This document shows, one piece after another, positions 8,344 through 15,832 of a stretch of DNA of 64,000 bases. This stretch comes from an uncultured Corynebacterium sp. (GTDB lineage Bacteria > Actinomycetota > Actinomycetes > Mycobacteriales > Mycobacteriaceae). The DNA lies in NCBI RefSeq assembly GCF_946222835.1, contig NZ_CAMIHD010000010.1:24672-88671 (forward strand), given 5' to 3'. The notes under the pieces are model-generated. The model was not told where the DNA came from. It ran no database searches and was given only the letters and a program-made list of their open reading frames with translations. Each line of letters begins with the position of its first letter. The stretch's first letter is position 1. The position numbers were made by a program, and so were the translations under genes.

Positions 8344-9045
8344 ATGAAAAAGCTTTTTTATAACCGCAAGTTGGTTATCACCATCTTTGTGGTGCTGATC
8401 ATTTTGCTGACCGCCGTGGCAATTGGCCCTATGGTGTATTCGCTCCTTAAAGGGGCCGGCGTAAAAACAGAGCCCATTTCCGCCGACGGGGCTAAGGCCG
8501 CGTCTACAGAACTGGATGGAACCTGGCAGGTTGCTAAGGGGCGTGCCAATAACCATACTTCGGTTGGCTTTACCTTCAATGAGGTTCTACCTGCAGAAAA
8601 GACCACCACCTCGGGTTCGACCACTGAGGTAACCGGCCAGGCAGATATTGCTGATTCCACCCTAAAAACCGCGACGGTCACCGTCGATATGGACGAGCTG
8701 TCTACGGATAAAAAGGTCCGCGACCAAAACATGAAGTCTAAGCTCTTTGAGGCCCAACTTTTCCCAGAGTCTTCCTTCAAACTGACTAAACCGGCTTCGC
8801 TTGCCGACGTCCCAGACGACGGCACCATTGGCACCGTAAAGCTCACCGGTAACTTGACCATCAAGGATAAGACACACGAGGTTTCCCAAGACTTTGACGT
8901 TCTCCGCGACGGGGATCACATCGTCATCGGTGGCACTGTTCCAATTGATCGCCTGGATTATGGCGTAGAAACCCCAGAAATGTTGGCTGCAAAGGTCGAA
9001 AAAAAGGGCGAGGTCAATCTCCGCATTTCCTTCAAGAAGGACTAA
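8344..9045 (+). CDS. YceI family polyisoprenoid-binding protein, membrane-anchored
   Basis: A 233-residue protein with a single N-terminal membrane helix (about residues 10-33) and an extracellular YceI lipocalin-like barrel (residues 50-233). Family marks are DGTWQVAKGRANNHTSVGFTF at the start of the domain, KLFEAQLFPESSFKL in the middle and the final VNLRISFKKD strand. YceI proteins bind isoprenoids such as ubiquinone or polyprenols in E. coli and Thermus; the ligand here is unknown. The four-base gap from the zinc-ribbon gene suggests co-transcription. The next gene is a tiny membrane protein that starts 13 bases later. Confidence 0.88.
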   Translation: MKKLFYNRKLVITIFVVLIILLTAVAIGPMVYSLLKGAGVKTEPISADGAKAASTELDGTWQVAKGRANNHTSVGFTFNEVLPAEKTTTSGSTTEVTGQADIADSTLKTATVTVDMDELSTDKKVRDQNMKSKLFEAQLFPESSFKLTKPASLADVPDDGTIGTVKLTGNLTIKDKTHEVSQDFDVLRDGDHIVIGGTVPIDRLDYGVETPEMLAAKVEKKGEVNLRISFKKD

Positions 9046-9058
9046 TAAGAAATAGCCT

Positions 9059-9223
9059 ATGAACACCCGCCAAATGATCCCGTTTATGTGGCTCCGCCTT
9101 CTTATAGTCATCGGCTTTACCATTTTCGTAGCCGTTCAACACATGTGGGTCATCGCAGCGATTTCAACGATGCTGGCGCTACTGACTATCTGGCAACTGT
9201 GGAGCGCTTACCGTAATCGTTAG
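9059..9223 (+). CDS. Small two-helix membrane protein (54 residues)
   Basis: An ATG-started frame encodes MNTRQMIPFMWLRLLIVIG and so on. Two hydrophobic helices (about residues 10-27 and 29-48) are joined by QHMW, and a short basic tail ends SAYRNR. It starts 13 bases after the YceI stop and an AAGAAA stretch precedes it, so it is probably the last gene of the zinc-ribbon-yceI operon. The hydrophobic pattern and position make it a credible gene. I do not recognise a family. Confidence 0.62.
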   Translation: MNTRQMIPFMWLRLLIVIGFTIFVAVQHMWVIAAISTMLALLTIWQLWSAYRNR

Positions 9224-9258
9224 ATAGGCCCTTCAAAGGGAGTGGGCAGATACCCCGA

Positions 9259-9279
9259 ATAACGTCAATGTGACGTTAT
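9259..9279. repeat. 9-base inverted repeat, operator-like
   Basis: ATAACGTCA and its exact complement TGACGTTAT are separated by three bases. It is AT-rich without a T-run, so it fits a dimeric regulator site better than a terminator. TATATAGTG directly follows and could act as a -10 element, but no gene follows on the plus strand. Confidence 0.5.
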
Positions 9280-9390
9280 ATAGTGGTGTGGTTACATGCC
9301 CCAGTAGGGTGCATTTTTGCCGAAATCCACCCGTCCGACCACCCATCGGGAGTCACACGCCATAGATGGCTGGCGCCCGTGGCACGGAGG

Positions 9391-9420
9391 GGCTCAATAG
9401 TGCTTAATAGTGCTTAATAG
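9391..9420. repeat. Tandem ten-base repeat, about three copies
   Basis: GGCTCAATAG is followed by two exact copies of TGCTTAATAG and then TTAAGG. The first copy differs at three positions. Function unknown. Confidence 0.6.
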
Positions 9421-9680
9421 TTAAGGCGCCTGGTATCCAGGAGGCAGACTGCATACCGGCGGCCCTCAATAGGATTAGTCAGCCAGCTTGGCGGCCCAGT
9501 GGCCACTGGAGTGTATCGCGGCAACTGCGCGACGTCGCAAAGCAGAGCTTCACAGCAGAAGGCGGAGCGATAGGAACCGCCGCAATAAAAAACAACCGGG
9601 GCTCCCGACAAGACTGACCAGAAGGCTCGAGGTATACCAAGGCATAAATAAGAAACTGCCCAACCATGGATAAATGTCCG

Positions 9681-9694
9681 ATAATGTACATTAT
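9681..9694. repeat. Perfect 14-base palindrome
   Basis: ATAATGTACATTAT is self-complementary and is flanked by partly symmetric sequence. Such sites are often bound by dimeric regulators. No gene start is close enough to assign a target. Confidence 0.45.
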
Positions 9695-9725
9695 GTCATT
9701 TAAACTAGGGGTGGTATTGCCCCTT

Positions 9726-10199
9726 TTAGTTCCTGACTCCATACATTGATATCTGCACCTCGCCTCTATTGTTCGCTCCTGACAACACGCGCCCGAATGA
9801 AGCTTTCCAAATATGACATTCCTTCACGAAGATTGGGCTCTCGTCATTACTCTTGCCGCGGGCGACTTCTTTCTCGGCTTGGTCTCTCGTAGCACATGCG
9901 GCCTTAAGCTCTGGATCGAATTCTGCGCTCGACGGATCCGATCCCTGCGCGTGTCCACCTCTAAATACGATGTAAACCACTTCCGGATGGTGTTCTTCAT
10001 CCAGTGGACCGTTCCACCCACGCAGGCATGTCTCTTCAGTCCAACAGGTCACCCCTGAGCGGTCTACGCATTGCCCCATGGCTTTTTCTTGGGCGCGCGT
10101 CAGCGCAACCCCTGCAAAGGACTCATCAAATGAATCGTCTTACCGCGCAAATAATACGAAGATCCGCGCGGTGCTTTTCTTTTGCTTCTTCGTATCCAT
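9726..10199 (-). pseudogene. Disrupted frame with internal stop, unknown protein
   Basis: An ATG at 10199 gives a basic N-terminus (MDTKKQKKSTARIFVLFAR), then a TAA at 10142-10140. The same frame stays open afterwards for 138 codons, with DDSFDESFAGVALTRAQEKAM and a cysteine-containing globular-looking sequence (CWTEETCLRGWNG, DEEHHPEVVYIVFRGG, KECHIWKASFG). The downstream part could alternatively be a 117-residue gene starting at the ATG at 10079. I do not recognise the family. The internal stop and the lack of neighbours favour a decayed gene. Confidence 0.35.
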
Positions 10200-10343
10200 G
10201 CCCCACATCTTCTCACCCGGCTATCGGTTAATTTTCAACTAAAATGCACACTAGCGCATATAAAGGCCAAGCAGTTCTCTATCAGGGGCGATTCCAATTC
10301 GGCGAACGGACCTGATCACCACTGGGTGCGTAAAATCGGCATT

Positions 10344-11252
10344 ATGACGATTCAGCATGTAGTAGATAAGCCTTCCCGCGCAGCCCTCTTTCTAGTTCTC
10401 GAAATCAAGGACGGCGGCGAGCAAGCCACCCGCGACATGCTCACGGGGTTCGCAGGACTCTTCAAGTCCGTGAACTTCCGCTATAACGAAGGTGAGCTTT
10501 ATACCGTAGTTGGCATTGGCGCCTCCCTGTGGTCGCGTTTGACCAGCGCACCCCTTCCTAATCGGCTAAAGGAATTCGAGGCAATTGACGCAGCGCACAA
10601 GGCCCCAGCAACGCCAGGCGATATTCTGTTCCACTTCCGCGCTAATAGCTACGATCTCTGCCACGAAATGGCCCGGCAGGTTTTAGACCAACTGGGTGAT
10701 GCTGCAACGGTCATCGATGAGACCCACGGTTTTAAATACCTTGACCAGCGAGACTTGTTGGGCTTTGTAGATGGCACTGCCAATCCCCTCGCCGAGGAGG
10801 CTTTGGATACTGTGCTGCTTGGCGACGACGCCGATTACCCCCGTGGCTCCTATGTCACCGTCCAGAAATATATACACGACCTTGCCAAGTGGAACGAGCT
10901 GAGCACCGAGGAACAAGAGAAGGTCATCGGCCGCACCAAGGCTGACGATATCGAGCTGGATGACGATACCAAGCCATCCAATTCTCACGTCGCCCTCAAT
11001 GACTTAGAGGAAGATATTTATCGCGAGAATATGGTCTTCGGTTCCTTTGCAGCTGGTGAAATGGGCACTTACTTCATTGGCTACGCCAAGGATCCGGAAA
11101 ATATCATGGAACGCCTGCGCAATATGTTCATTGGCAAGCCGGCGGGAAACTACGATCGCATCCTCGACTTTTCCACGGCCCTTACGGGTACCAATTTCTT
11201 TGTCCCAAGCGCAGAGCTGATGAAGAACTTCGACGAGCTGCCGCCCGCCTAA
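10344..11252 (+). CDS. DyP-type haem peroxidase (YfeX-like)
   Basis: A 302-residue dye-decolourising peroxidase. The start is ATG 10344 (MTIQHVVDKPSRAALF); the frame extends further upstream but without family similarity. The hallmark GxxDG appears as GFVDGTANP, with the distal Asp. The conserved His that ligates haem is probably the one in SNSHVALND, and YFIGYAKDPENIMERLRNMF is the C-terminal family segment. There is no Tat signal, which points to the cytoplasmic or encapsulated P-type class, but no encapsulin gene is visible in the window. It stands alone and overlaps the convergent CFA-like gene by four bases. Confidence 0.92.
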   Translation: MTIQHVVDKPSRAALFLVLEIKDGGEQATRDMLTGFAGLFKSVNFRYNEGELYTVVGIGASLWSRLTSAPLPNRLKEFEAIDAAHKAPATPGDILFHFRANSYDLCHEMARQVLDQLGDAATVIDETHGFKYLDQRDLLGFVDGTANPLAEEALDTVLLGDDADYPRGSYVTVQKYIHDLAKWNELSTEEQEKVIGRTKADDIELDDDTKPSNSHVALNDLEEDIYRENMVFGSFAAGEMGTYFIGYAKDPENIMERLRNMFIGKPAGNYDRILDFSTALTGTNFFVPSAELMKNFDELPPA

Positions 11253-12568
11253 CGCCGTCCCCCGCGGTTGCGGTGGGTCAACCCAAATTGCACCGCGTCA
11301 ATCATCCCGAGAGTCATCAGTGCCTCGCGGAGGGCAAATTGGAAGGTCCATAGGCGGCGGAATACTGGGTCGAAGCCAGCCGCCGCGGCCTCCCTCAGGT
11401 GCCCATCAAAAAAGGATCGCTGCTGGCGCAGGGATTCTAGATAGTGCGTACCCACGTGGGTTTCGGACACGATTCGCAGGTGAGAGTTCTTATCTACTAG
11501 CTGGTGCAACTCTGTGGTGAGTGGATAGTCCAGCCCCGGCCACACGTAGGCCCGCAAGGCCTGGATAGAGGACTTACCGGCCTCCGTCATTGCTTCTGTG
11601 GCCACGATGGACTGGATTCCTGCCCGCCCATTCGGCGTCAAAAACCGGTCGACTGCGCGGATATACTCTTTGCGCTCGTGAGGGCTCAGCTGTTCTACCT
11701 TTTCCACGGTGACGATGGCGTCATAATGGCCGTGCCATTGCTTGGGGTTCGGGACGACACCGGGTATGCGCTCGACATGGATCGAGTCATCCGCGCCCTC
11801 AAGCACGAGCGCCTCGCGCATCTGACTTATCTGGTCTACATCACTGGTCAATACGTCCACGGTTGCGCGCCGCTTAGTAGCTCGCATCGCTGGCTGCATT
11901 CCGGCAGCCGGATACACCAATAGGTGTGTTCCGGCGCCGGTGCGGGTGACGTCGAGGAGCCAATCAGCCGCGCGACGCTGCGCATCGCCTAAGTCATCCC
12001 TGTCTACGCTCGTGGGCTCGCTGAGCGTCGTGACATCGACAAAGTGGCTCTTCGGCTCCTTGCGGCCGGCTCTTGGACTATAGCTTTCTACAGTTTCCCT
12101 AATGGTGGTCGGTACACCGCTGGTAAAGATACCACCTACATGGCTTAAACCATCACCAGAATATAGCCGGACCAAATCCAGAGGTAGCTCGCCTGGCTCT
12201 GAATCGCTGGGACTAAGCGCCTTGGCCTTCGCCTTAGGAAGGTAGCCCACTCCCAAAAGGCGACCGAGCACCTTTACTAGCTGTGAGGAGGAGGTGACGG
12301 TCCACTCTCCTGCCATAAAGCTTTCCGCAAACCCGAGCCAGCCGCTGGTGGCAATGCGCTCAAACAAGGCATCATGGCCCACCCTAAGGTCTGGTCCGCC
12401 TTCGGCATCCAAATCAAGTTTTAGACCTGCGTCATCGCAGGCCTTGGCAAATTCGGCTTCTGCCCGGCGGGCTTTCATGCCAGGCCAACGTGGTGCGGGA
12501 ACTGTCGCCACATTGGGCCAAGAATCTGCATCGATAGAGCTTAAATGCTCAGGGCGGGTGAAAGTCAT
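11249..12568 (-). CDS. Cyclopropane-fatty-acyl-phospholipid synthase-like methyltransferase
   Basis: A 439-residue protein of the CFA synthase group, which normally adds a methylene or methyl group to unsaturated lipid chains using SAM. The N-terminal part has GWLGFAESFMAGEW. The C-terminal part has RAYVWPG, VGTHYLESLRQQR and GFDPVFRRLWTFQFALREA, all family hallmarks. The SAM-binding loop is odd: where family members have a GCGWG-type loop, this protein reads HLLVYPAAGMQPAM. Activity is therefore uncertain. It could be a catalytically altered paralogue or use SAM in a changed way. It lies divergently from ndh. Confidence 0.8.
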   Translation of the reverse strand: MTFTRPEHLSSIDADSWPNVATVPAPRWPGMKARRAEAEFAKACDDAGLKLDLDAEGGPDLRVGHDALFERIATSGWLGFAESFMAGEWTVTSSSQLVKVLGRLLGVGYLPKAKAKALSPSDSEPGELPLDLVRLYSGDGLSHVGGIFTSGVPTTIRETVESYSPRAGRKEPKSHFVDVTTLSEPTSVDRDDLGDAQRRAADWLLDVTRTGAGTHLLVYPAAGMQPAMRATKRRATVDVLTSDVDQISQMREALVLEGADDSIHVERIPGVVPNPKQWHGHYDAIVTVEKVEQLSPHERKEYIRAVDRFLTPNGRAGIQSIVATEAMTEAGKSSIQALRAYVWPGLDYPLTTELHQLVDKNSHLRIVSETHVGTHYLESLRQQRSFFDGHLREAAAAGFDPVFRRLWTFQFALREALMTLGMIDAVQFGLTHRNRGGRR

Positions 12569-12801
12569 AATGCCAGGTGCGCTCCTTGGTGGACGGAGAA
12601 AGTCACTATCCGGATTAACTTTAGTCAGCTTTGTGCGGCCCTCGGCTTAGGCGCTCCGCATCGTGGTACCGGTTCCTGCCGCAACAACCGCAACGATGTT
12701 GAGAAAGTTTGTCGGTCATTAAGTATGCGCGTTCTGTTTGAAGTGTTTAGACTGTACGGGTAGTAAACATTAGCTTTCTTAAGGAAGGTCGCATTAATTC
12801 C
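12569..12801. promoter_or_regulatory. Divergent intergenic region between CFA-like gene and ndh
   Basis: A 233-base region must hold promoters for both genes. A TAGACTGTACGGGTAGTAAAC stretch around 12749-12768 could contain a -10 element for ndh, and AAGGAAGG near 12780 a ribosome site. No clear operator symmetry is seen. Confidence 0.35.
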
Positions 12802-14145
12802 ATGACTGATACCCCTTATCGCCCCAACGGTGGCCGCCACCACGTCGTCGTGGTGGGCGCTGGCTTCGGTGGTCTTAACACCGTTCAAAAGCTGAAGAAC
12901 GCCGATGTGGAAATCACTCTCATCGATAAGAAGAACCACCACCTATTCCAGCCAATGCTGTACCAGGTAGCCACCGGTATGATCTCTGCCGGCGAGGTTG
13001 CTCCTTCCACCCGCCAGTTGCTGCGCGATCAGGATAACGTCCACTTCGTCAATGCCGAGGTTACTGATATCAACTTGGCGGATCAGACGGTGACCGCGGA
13101 GCAGGATGAGTTCTCCCGCACCTACGCTTATGACTCCCTGGTAGTTGCAGCTGGCTCTGGGCAGTCCTACTTTGGCAACGATCACTTTGCCGAGTTTGCC
13201 CCAGGCATGAAGACCTTGGATGATGCATTGGAGCTGCGCTCTCGCATTATCTCAGCGTTTGAGAAGGCCGAGCTTACCGACGACCCAGCGGAGCGCGAGC
13301 GTCTCCTCACCTTCATCATCGTTGGTGCTGGCCCGACCGGTGTGGAGCTAACCGGCCAGATCGCCGAGCTAGCTAACCGCACCCTCAACGATGTCTACTC
13401 CAACTACGGCACCACCTCCGCCAAGATCTACCTGCTTGATGGCGCTCCACAGGTACTGCCGCCATTCGGTAAGCGCCTGGGCCGCAAGGCTCAGCGCACC
13501 TTGGAAAAGGAGGGCGTTCAGGTCCACCTCAACGCCATGGTTACCGATGTAACCGCAGATACCGTCACCTACAAGGACATGAAGACCGAGGAAGAGACCA
13601 CCCTGACGGGTGCTACCAAGATTTGGTCCGCTGGTGTGGCCGCTTCCCCACTGGGCAAGATGGTTGCCGAGCAGGCAGGCGTAGAGGCAGATCGCGCAGG
13701 TCGCGTCTCCGTGAACGAGGACCTCACCGTGGGCGAGCACAATAACGTCTACATGGTCGGTGACATGATTTCCCTCAACCGCCTGCCTGGCCTAGCACAG
13801 GTTGCTATTCAGGGCGGCGCGCACGTCGCTAAGCTCATTCAGGCAAAGGTAGACGAAGAGTCCACTGCTAACGAGAAGGAAGCCTTCGACTATTTCGATA
13901 AGGGCTCCATGGCCATCGTCAAGCGCTTCAACGCCGTCGTCAAGCTGGGCAAGACCGAGTTCGGTGGCTTTGCTGGTTGGGTAGCCTGGCTCGGCCTGCA
14001 CCTGACCTACGTGGTTGGCCTGCGCAGCCGCTTGGCCGTGCTCGTTAACTGGGCAACCAATATCCTCTCCCGCGACCGCGGAAACCTGGAAATCACTACC
14101 CAGCAGCGTATCGCACGAAATCTCATCAACAAGAACGAGAAGTAA
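12802..14145 (+). CDS. ndh: Type II NADH dehydrogenase (NDH-2)
   Basis: A 447-residue single-subunit flavoprotein that passes electrons from NADH to menaquinone without proton pumping. In Corynebacterium, which lacks complex I, it is the main NADH entry to the respiratory chain. The FAD-binding motif is VVVGAGFGGLNTVQKL near the N-terminus. The NADH-binding motif is FIIVGAGPTGVELTGQIAEL near residue 175. The second FAD motif is NNVYMVGDMI near residue 315. The C-terminus has an amphipathic membrane-binding segment (GWVAWLGLHLTYVVGLRSRL). A hairpin terminator follows. It appears monocistronic. Confidence 0.96.
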   Translation: MTDTPYRPNGGRHHVVVVGAGFGGLNTVQKLKNADVEITLIDKKNHHLFQPMLYQVATGMISAGEVAPSTRQLLRDQDNVHFVNAEVTDINLADQTVTAEQDEFSRTYAYDSLVVAAGSGQSYFGNDHFAEFAPGMKTLDDALELRSRIISAFEKAELTDDPAERERLLTFIIVGAGPTGVELTGQIAELANRTLNDVYSNYGTTSAKIYLLDGAPQVLPPFGKRLGRKAQRTLEKEGVQVHLNAMVTDVTADTVTYKDMKTEEETTLTGATKIWSAGVAASPLGKMVAEQAGVEADRAGRVSVNEDLTVGEHNNVYMVGDMISLNRLPGLAQVAIQGGAHVAKLIQAKVDEESTANEKEAFDYFDKGSMAIVKRFNAVVKLGKTEFGGFAGWVAWLGLHLTYVVGLRSRLAVLVNWATNILSRDRGNLEITTQQRIARNLINKNEK

Positions 14146-14160
14146 AACCTCCTCGCTCGG

Positions 14161-14209
14161 ATCGCCGCCCGCCTGCCCTACAGCAAGGCGCCGGCGGCGA
14201 TTTTATTTC
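14161..14209 (+). terminator. Rho-independent terminator after ndh
   Basis: ATCGCCGCC at 14161-14169 pairs with GGCGGCGAT at 14193-14201, followed by TTTATTTCT. Confidence 0.85.
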
Positions 14210-14310
14210 TCCAGTGCTGGCCATTGCTAGCGCTGACACTCCCTTAAATCGATACTTAAGCCCTGATTTTCGCACATAGTTTCCGCCACCTTTGTTAGGC
14301 TGAGGAACGC

Positions 14311-14386
14311 AACATGGGGTGCCGCACGCGATGCGGCTGAGAAATACCCATCGAACCTGCACTCAGTTAGAACTAGCGAAGGGATA
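14311..14386 (+). promoter_or_regulatory. TPP riboswitch (THI element)
   Basis: The thi-box hallmarks appear in order: ATGGGGTGCC, GGCTGAGAAATACCC, CGAACCTGC and TAGAACTAGCGAAGGGATAG. The last block contains the purine-rich ribosome site (GAAGGGA) six bases before the GTG start of thiM. Binding of thiamine pyrophosphate should hide this site, so control of translation is most likely; I see no separate terminator hairpin. Confidence 0.95.
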
Positions 14387-14389
14387 GTT

Positions 14390-15202
14390 GTGGATTATGC
14401 TTTTCTGGGCGCACATGATGCTGTGCGCGAGTCCACGCCGCTTATTCAATGCTTGACCAATAAGGTCGTCAGCAACGTCACTGCCAATGCCCTCCTTGCA
14501 ATCGGCGCCAGCCCGGCGATGGTCGATACGCCGGAGGAATCGGGTGAGTTTGCACAAGTAGCCAGCGGCATTTTAATAAATTGCGGCACGCCCAGCTCCG
14601 AGCAGTACGGCGGCATGCGCGCGGCTATCGCGGGAGCGAGTTCCGCGCAAACCCCGTGGGTACTCGATCCGGTTGGCGCCGGTGGCCTAACCCACCGCAC
14701 CGAGTTCATGCGCGAGGTGCTGCCACAAAATCCAGCGGCAATCCGCGGTAATGCCTCAGAAATTATCGCGCTCGAAGGTACAGGCCGTGGCGGCCGGGGC
14801 GTCGAATCGACGGATGGTGTGGAAGCCGCGTTGGATTCCGCCGTGGCGCTTTCCCGAGATACCGGAGCCGTCGTGGCTATTTCCGGCCCGCGCGACCTTA
14901 TCGTCCACGTGGACGAGGAAGCTCGCGCTGTCTACCTGCACTCGGGTCATCCAATGCTCCAAAACGTCATTGGCACAGGATGTTCACTCGGCGCCATTTG
15001 CGCAGCTTATTTGGCTGCATGGGAGGATCCCTTCGAAGCAATCGTCGCCGCCCACGCACACGTGGGCGCAGCAGGCAGCGTGGCCGCGGAAAAGCATCAG
15101 GCTCCCGGCTCCTTTGCTGTTGCTTGGTTGGATGCCCTATTCGACATCCCGACAGCGGATATCGAGGCCCTCATCAAGGTCACAGACGTAGAGGGGATCT
15201 AG
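14390..15202 (+). CDS. thiM: Hydroxyethylthiazole kinase
   Basis: A 270-residue cytoplasmic kinase that phosphorylates 4-methyl-5-(2-hydroxyethyl)thiazole in thiamine salvage. Marks are PLIQCLTNKVVSNVTANALLAIGASPAM at the N-terminus, PWVLDPVGAG for metal and ATP binding, and NVIGTGCSLGA with the catalytic cysteine. The GTG at 14390 is chosen because the riboswitch ribosome site lies at the right distance upstream. It is the first gene of thiM-thiE-thiD/tenA; its TAG stop directly precedes the thiE ATG. The operon has no thiazole synthesis genes, so it serves salvage and coupling. Confidence 0.95.
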   Translation: MDYAFLGAHDAVRESTPLIQCLTNKVVSNVTANALLAIGASPAMVDTPEESGEFAQVASGILINCGTPSSEQYGGMRAAIAGASSAQTPWVLDPVGAGGLTHRTEFMREVLPQNPAAIRGNASEIIALEGTGRGGRGVESTDGVEAALDSAVALSRDTGAVVAISGPRDLIVHVDEEARAVYLHSGHPMLQNVIGTGCSLGAICAAYLAAWEDPFEAIVAAHAHVGAAGSVAAEKHQAPGSFAVAWLDALFDIPTADIEALIKVTDVEGI

Positions 15203-15832
15203 ATGAGTATTGATTGGTCGCTCTATCTGGTTACCGATCCAGACCTGGCAGGCGGGCGTGACAGCGTGGTTCCCATCGTGCGGGAGGCTTTACGCGGCGG
15301 CGTCACCGTCGTCCAGCTGCGGGACAAGGAGGCTAGCGATGAGCAGATTGAGCGCACCGCGCGCGAACTGCTCGCTGTAATGGGCGATGTCCCACTGTTT
15401 ATCAACGACCGCGTAGAGGTGGCAGCGAAGCTCGGCTGCCACCTCCACATCGGGCAGGATGACATGGCCTTTCGCGAAGCCCGGCAGAGGCTGGGAGAAG
15501 GCCAACTTATCGGTTTATCCATCGGCAGCCAAGCAGAACTTGCCGCCATTGCGGATGACGCGCGCCCAGATGTCATCGGCATCGGACCCGTGCATTCAAC
15601 CGCTACGAAGAGGAACGCCCCAGTCGGCATGGGCCCAGCTAAGGCCGCCGCACTCGCCCGCACCGCACGCGAGCGAGGTATCGATTCCGTCGCTATCGGC
15701 GGCATCAAAGCCCATAATGCGCACGAGCTGACCGGCACCGATTTCTCCGGAATTTGCGTCGTTAGCGACATCATGGCAGCTGAGGCCCCTGCCGCAGCCG
15801 CCGCCCAACTTAAGGAGGCTTTTCATGTCTAA
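15203..15832 (+). CDS. thiE: Thiamine-phosphate synthase
   Basis: A 209-residue TIM-barrel enzyme that joins hydroxymethylpyrimidine pyrophosphate with thiazole phosphate to give thiamine phosphate. Visible marks are LYLVTDPDLAGGR, VTVVQLRDKEASDEQI, FINDRVEVAAKLGCHLHIGQDD, and GIGPVHSTATKRNAPVGMG, the phosphate-binding loop. The length is standard. It follows thiM with no gap and overlaps thiD by eight bases, so translational coupling under the TPP riboswitch is likely. Confidence 0.95.
   Translation: MSIDWSLYLVTDPDLAGGRDSVVPIVREALRGGVTVVQLRDKEASDEQIERTARELLAVMGDVPLFINDRVEVAAKLGCHLHIGQDDMAFREARQRLGEGQLIGLSIGSQAELAAIADDARPDVIGIGPVHSTATKRNAPVGMGPAKAAALARTARERGIDSVAIGGIKAHNAHELTGTDFSGICVVSDIMAAEAPAAAAAQLKEAFHV

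Larger units (their letters stand above)
9224..9725. other. Gene-poor stretch with inverted and tandem repeats
   Basis: No convincing gene is visible here. The stretch contains an inverted repeat at 9259-9279, three near-copies of a ten-base unit at 9391-9420 and a 14-base palindrome at 9681-9694. Reading frames on both strands are short and lack recognisable motifs. The sequence continues into a disrupted minus-strand frame at 9726-10199. It looks like decayed accessory DNA. Confidence 0.5.

Noticed and set aside
9479..9742. 87-residue minus-strand frame in the gene-poor stretch
   Set aside because: No motif, no ribosome site, composition unlike the surrounding genes, and it spans a palindrome; likely chance.
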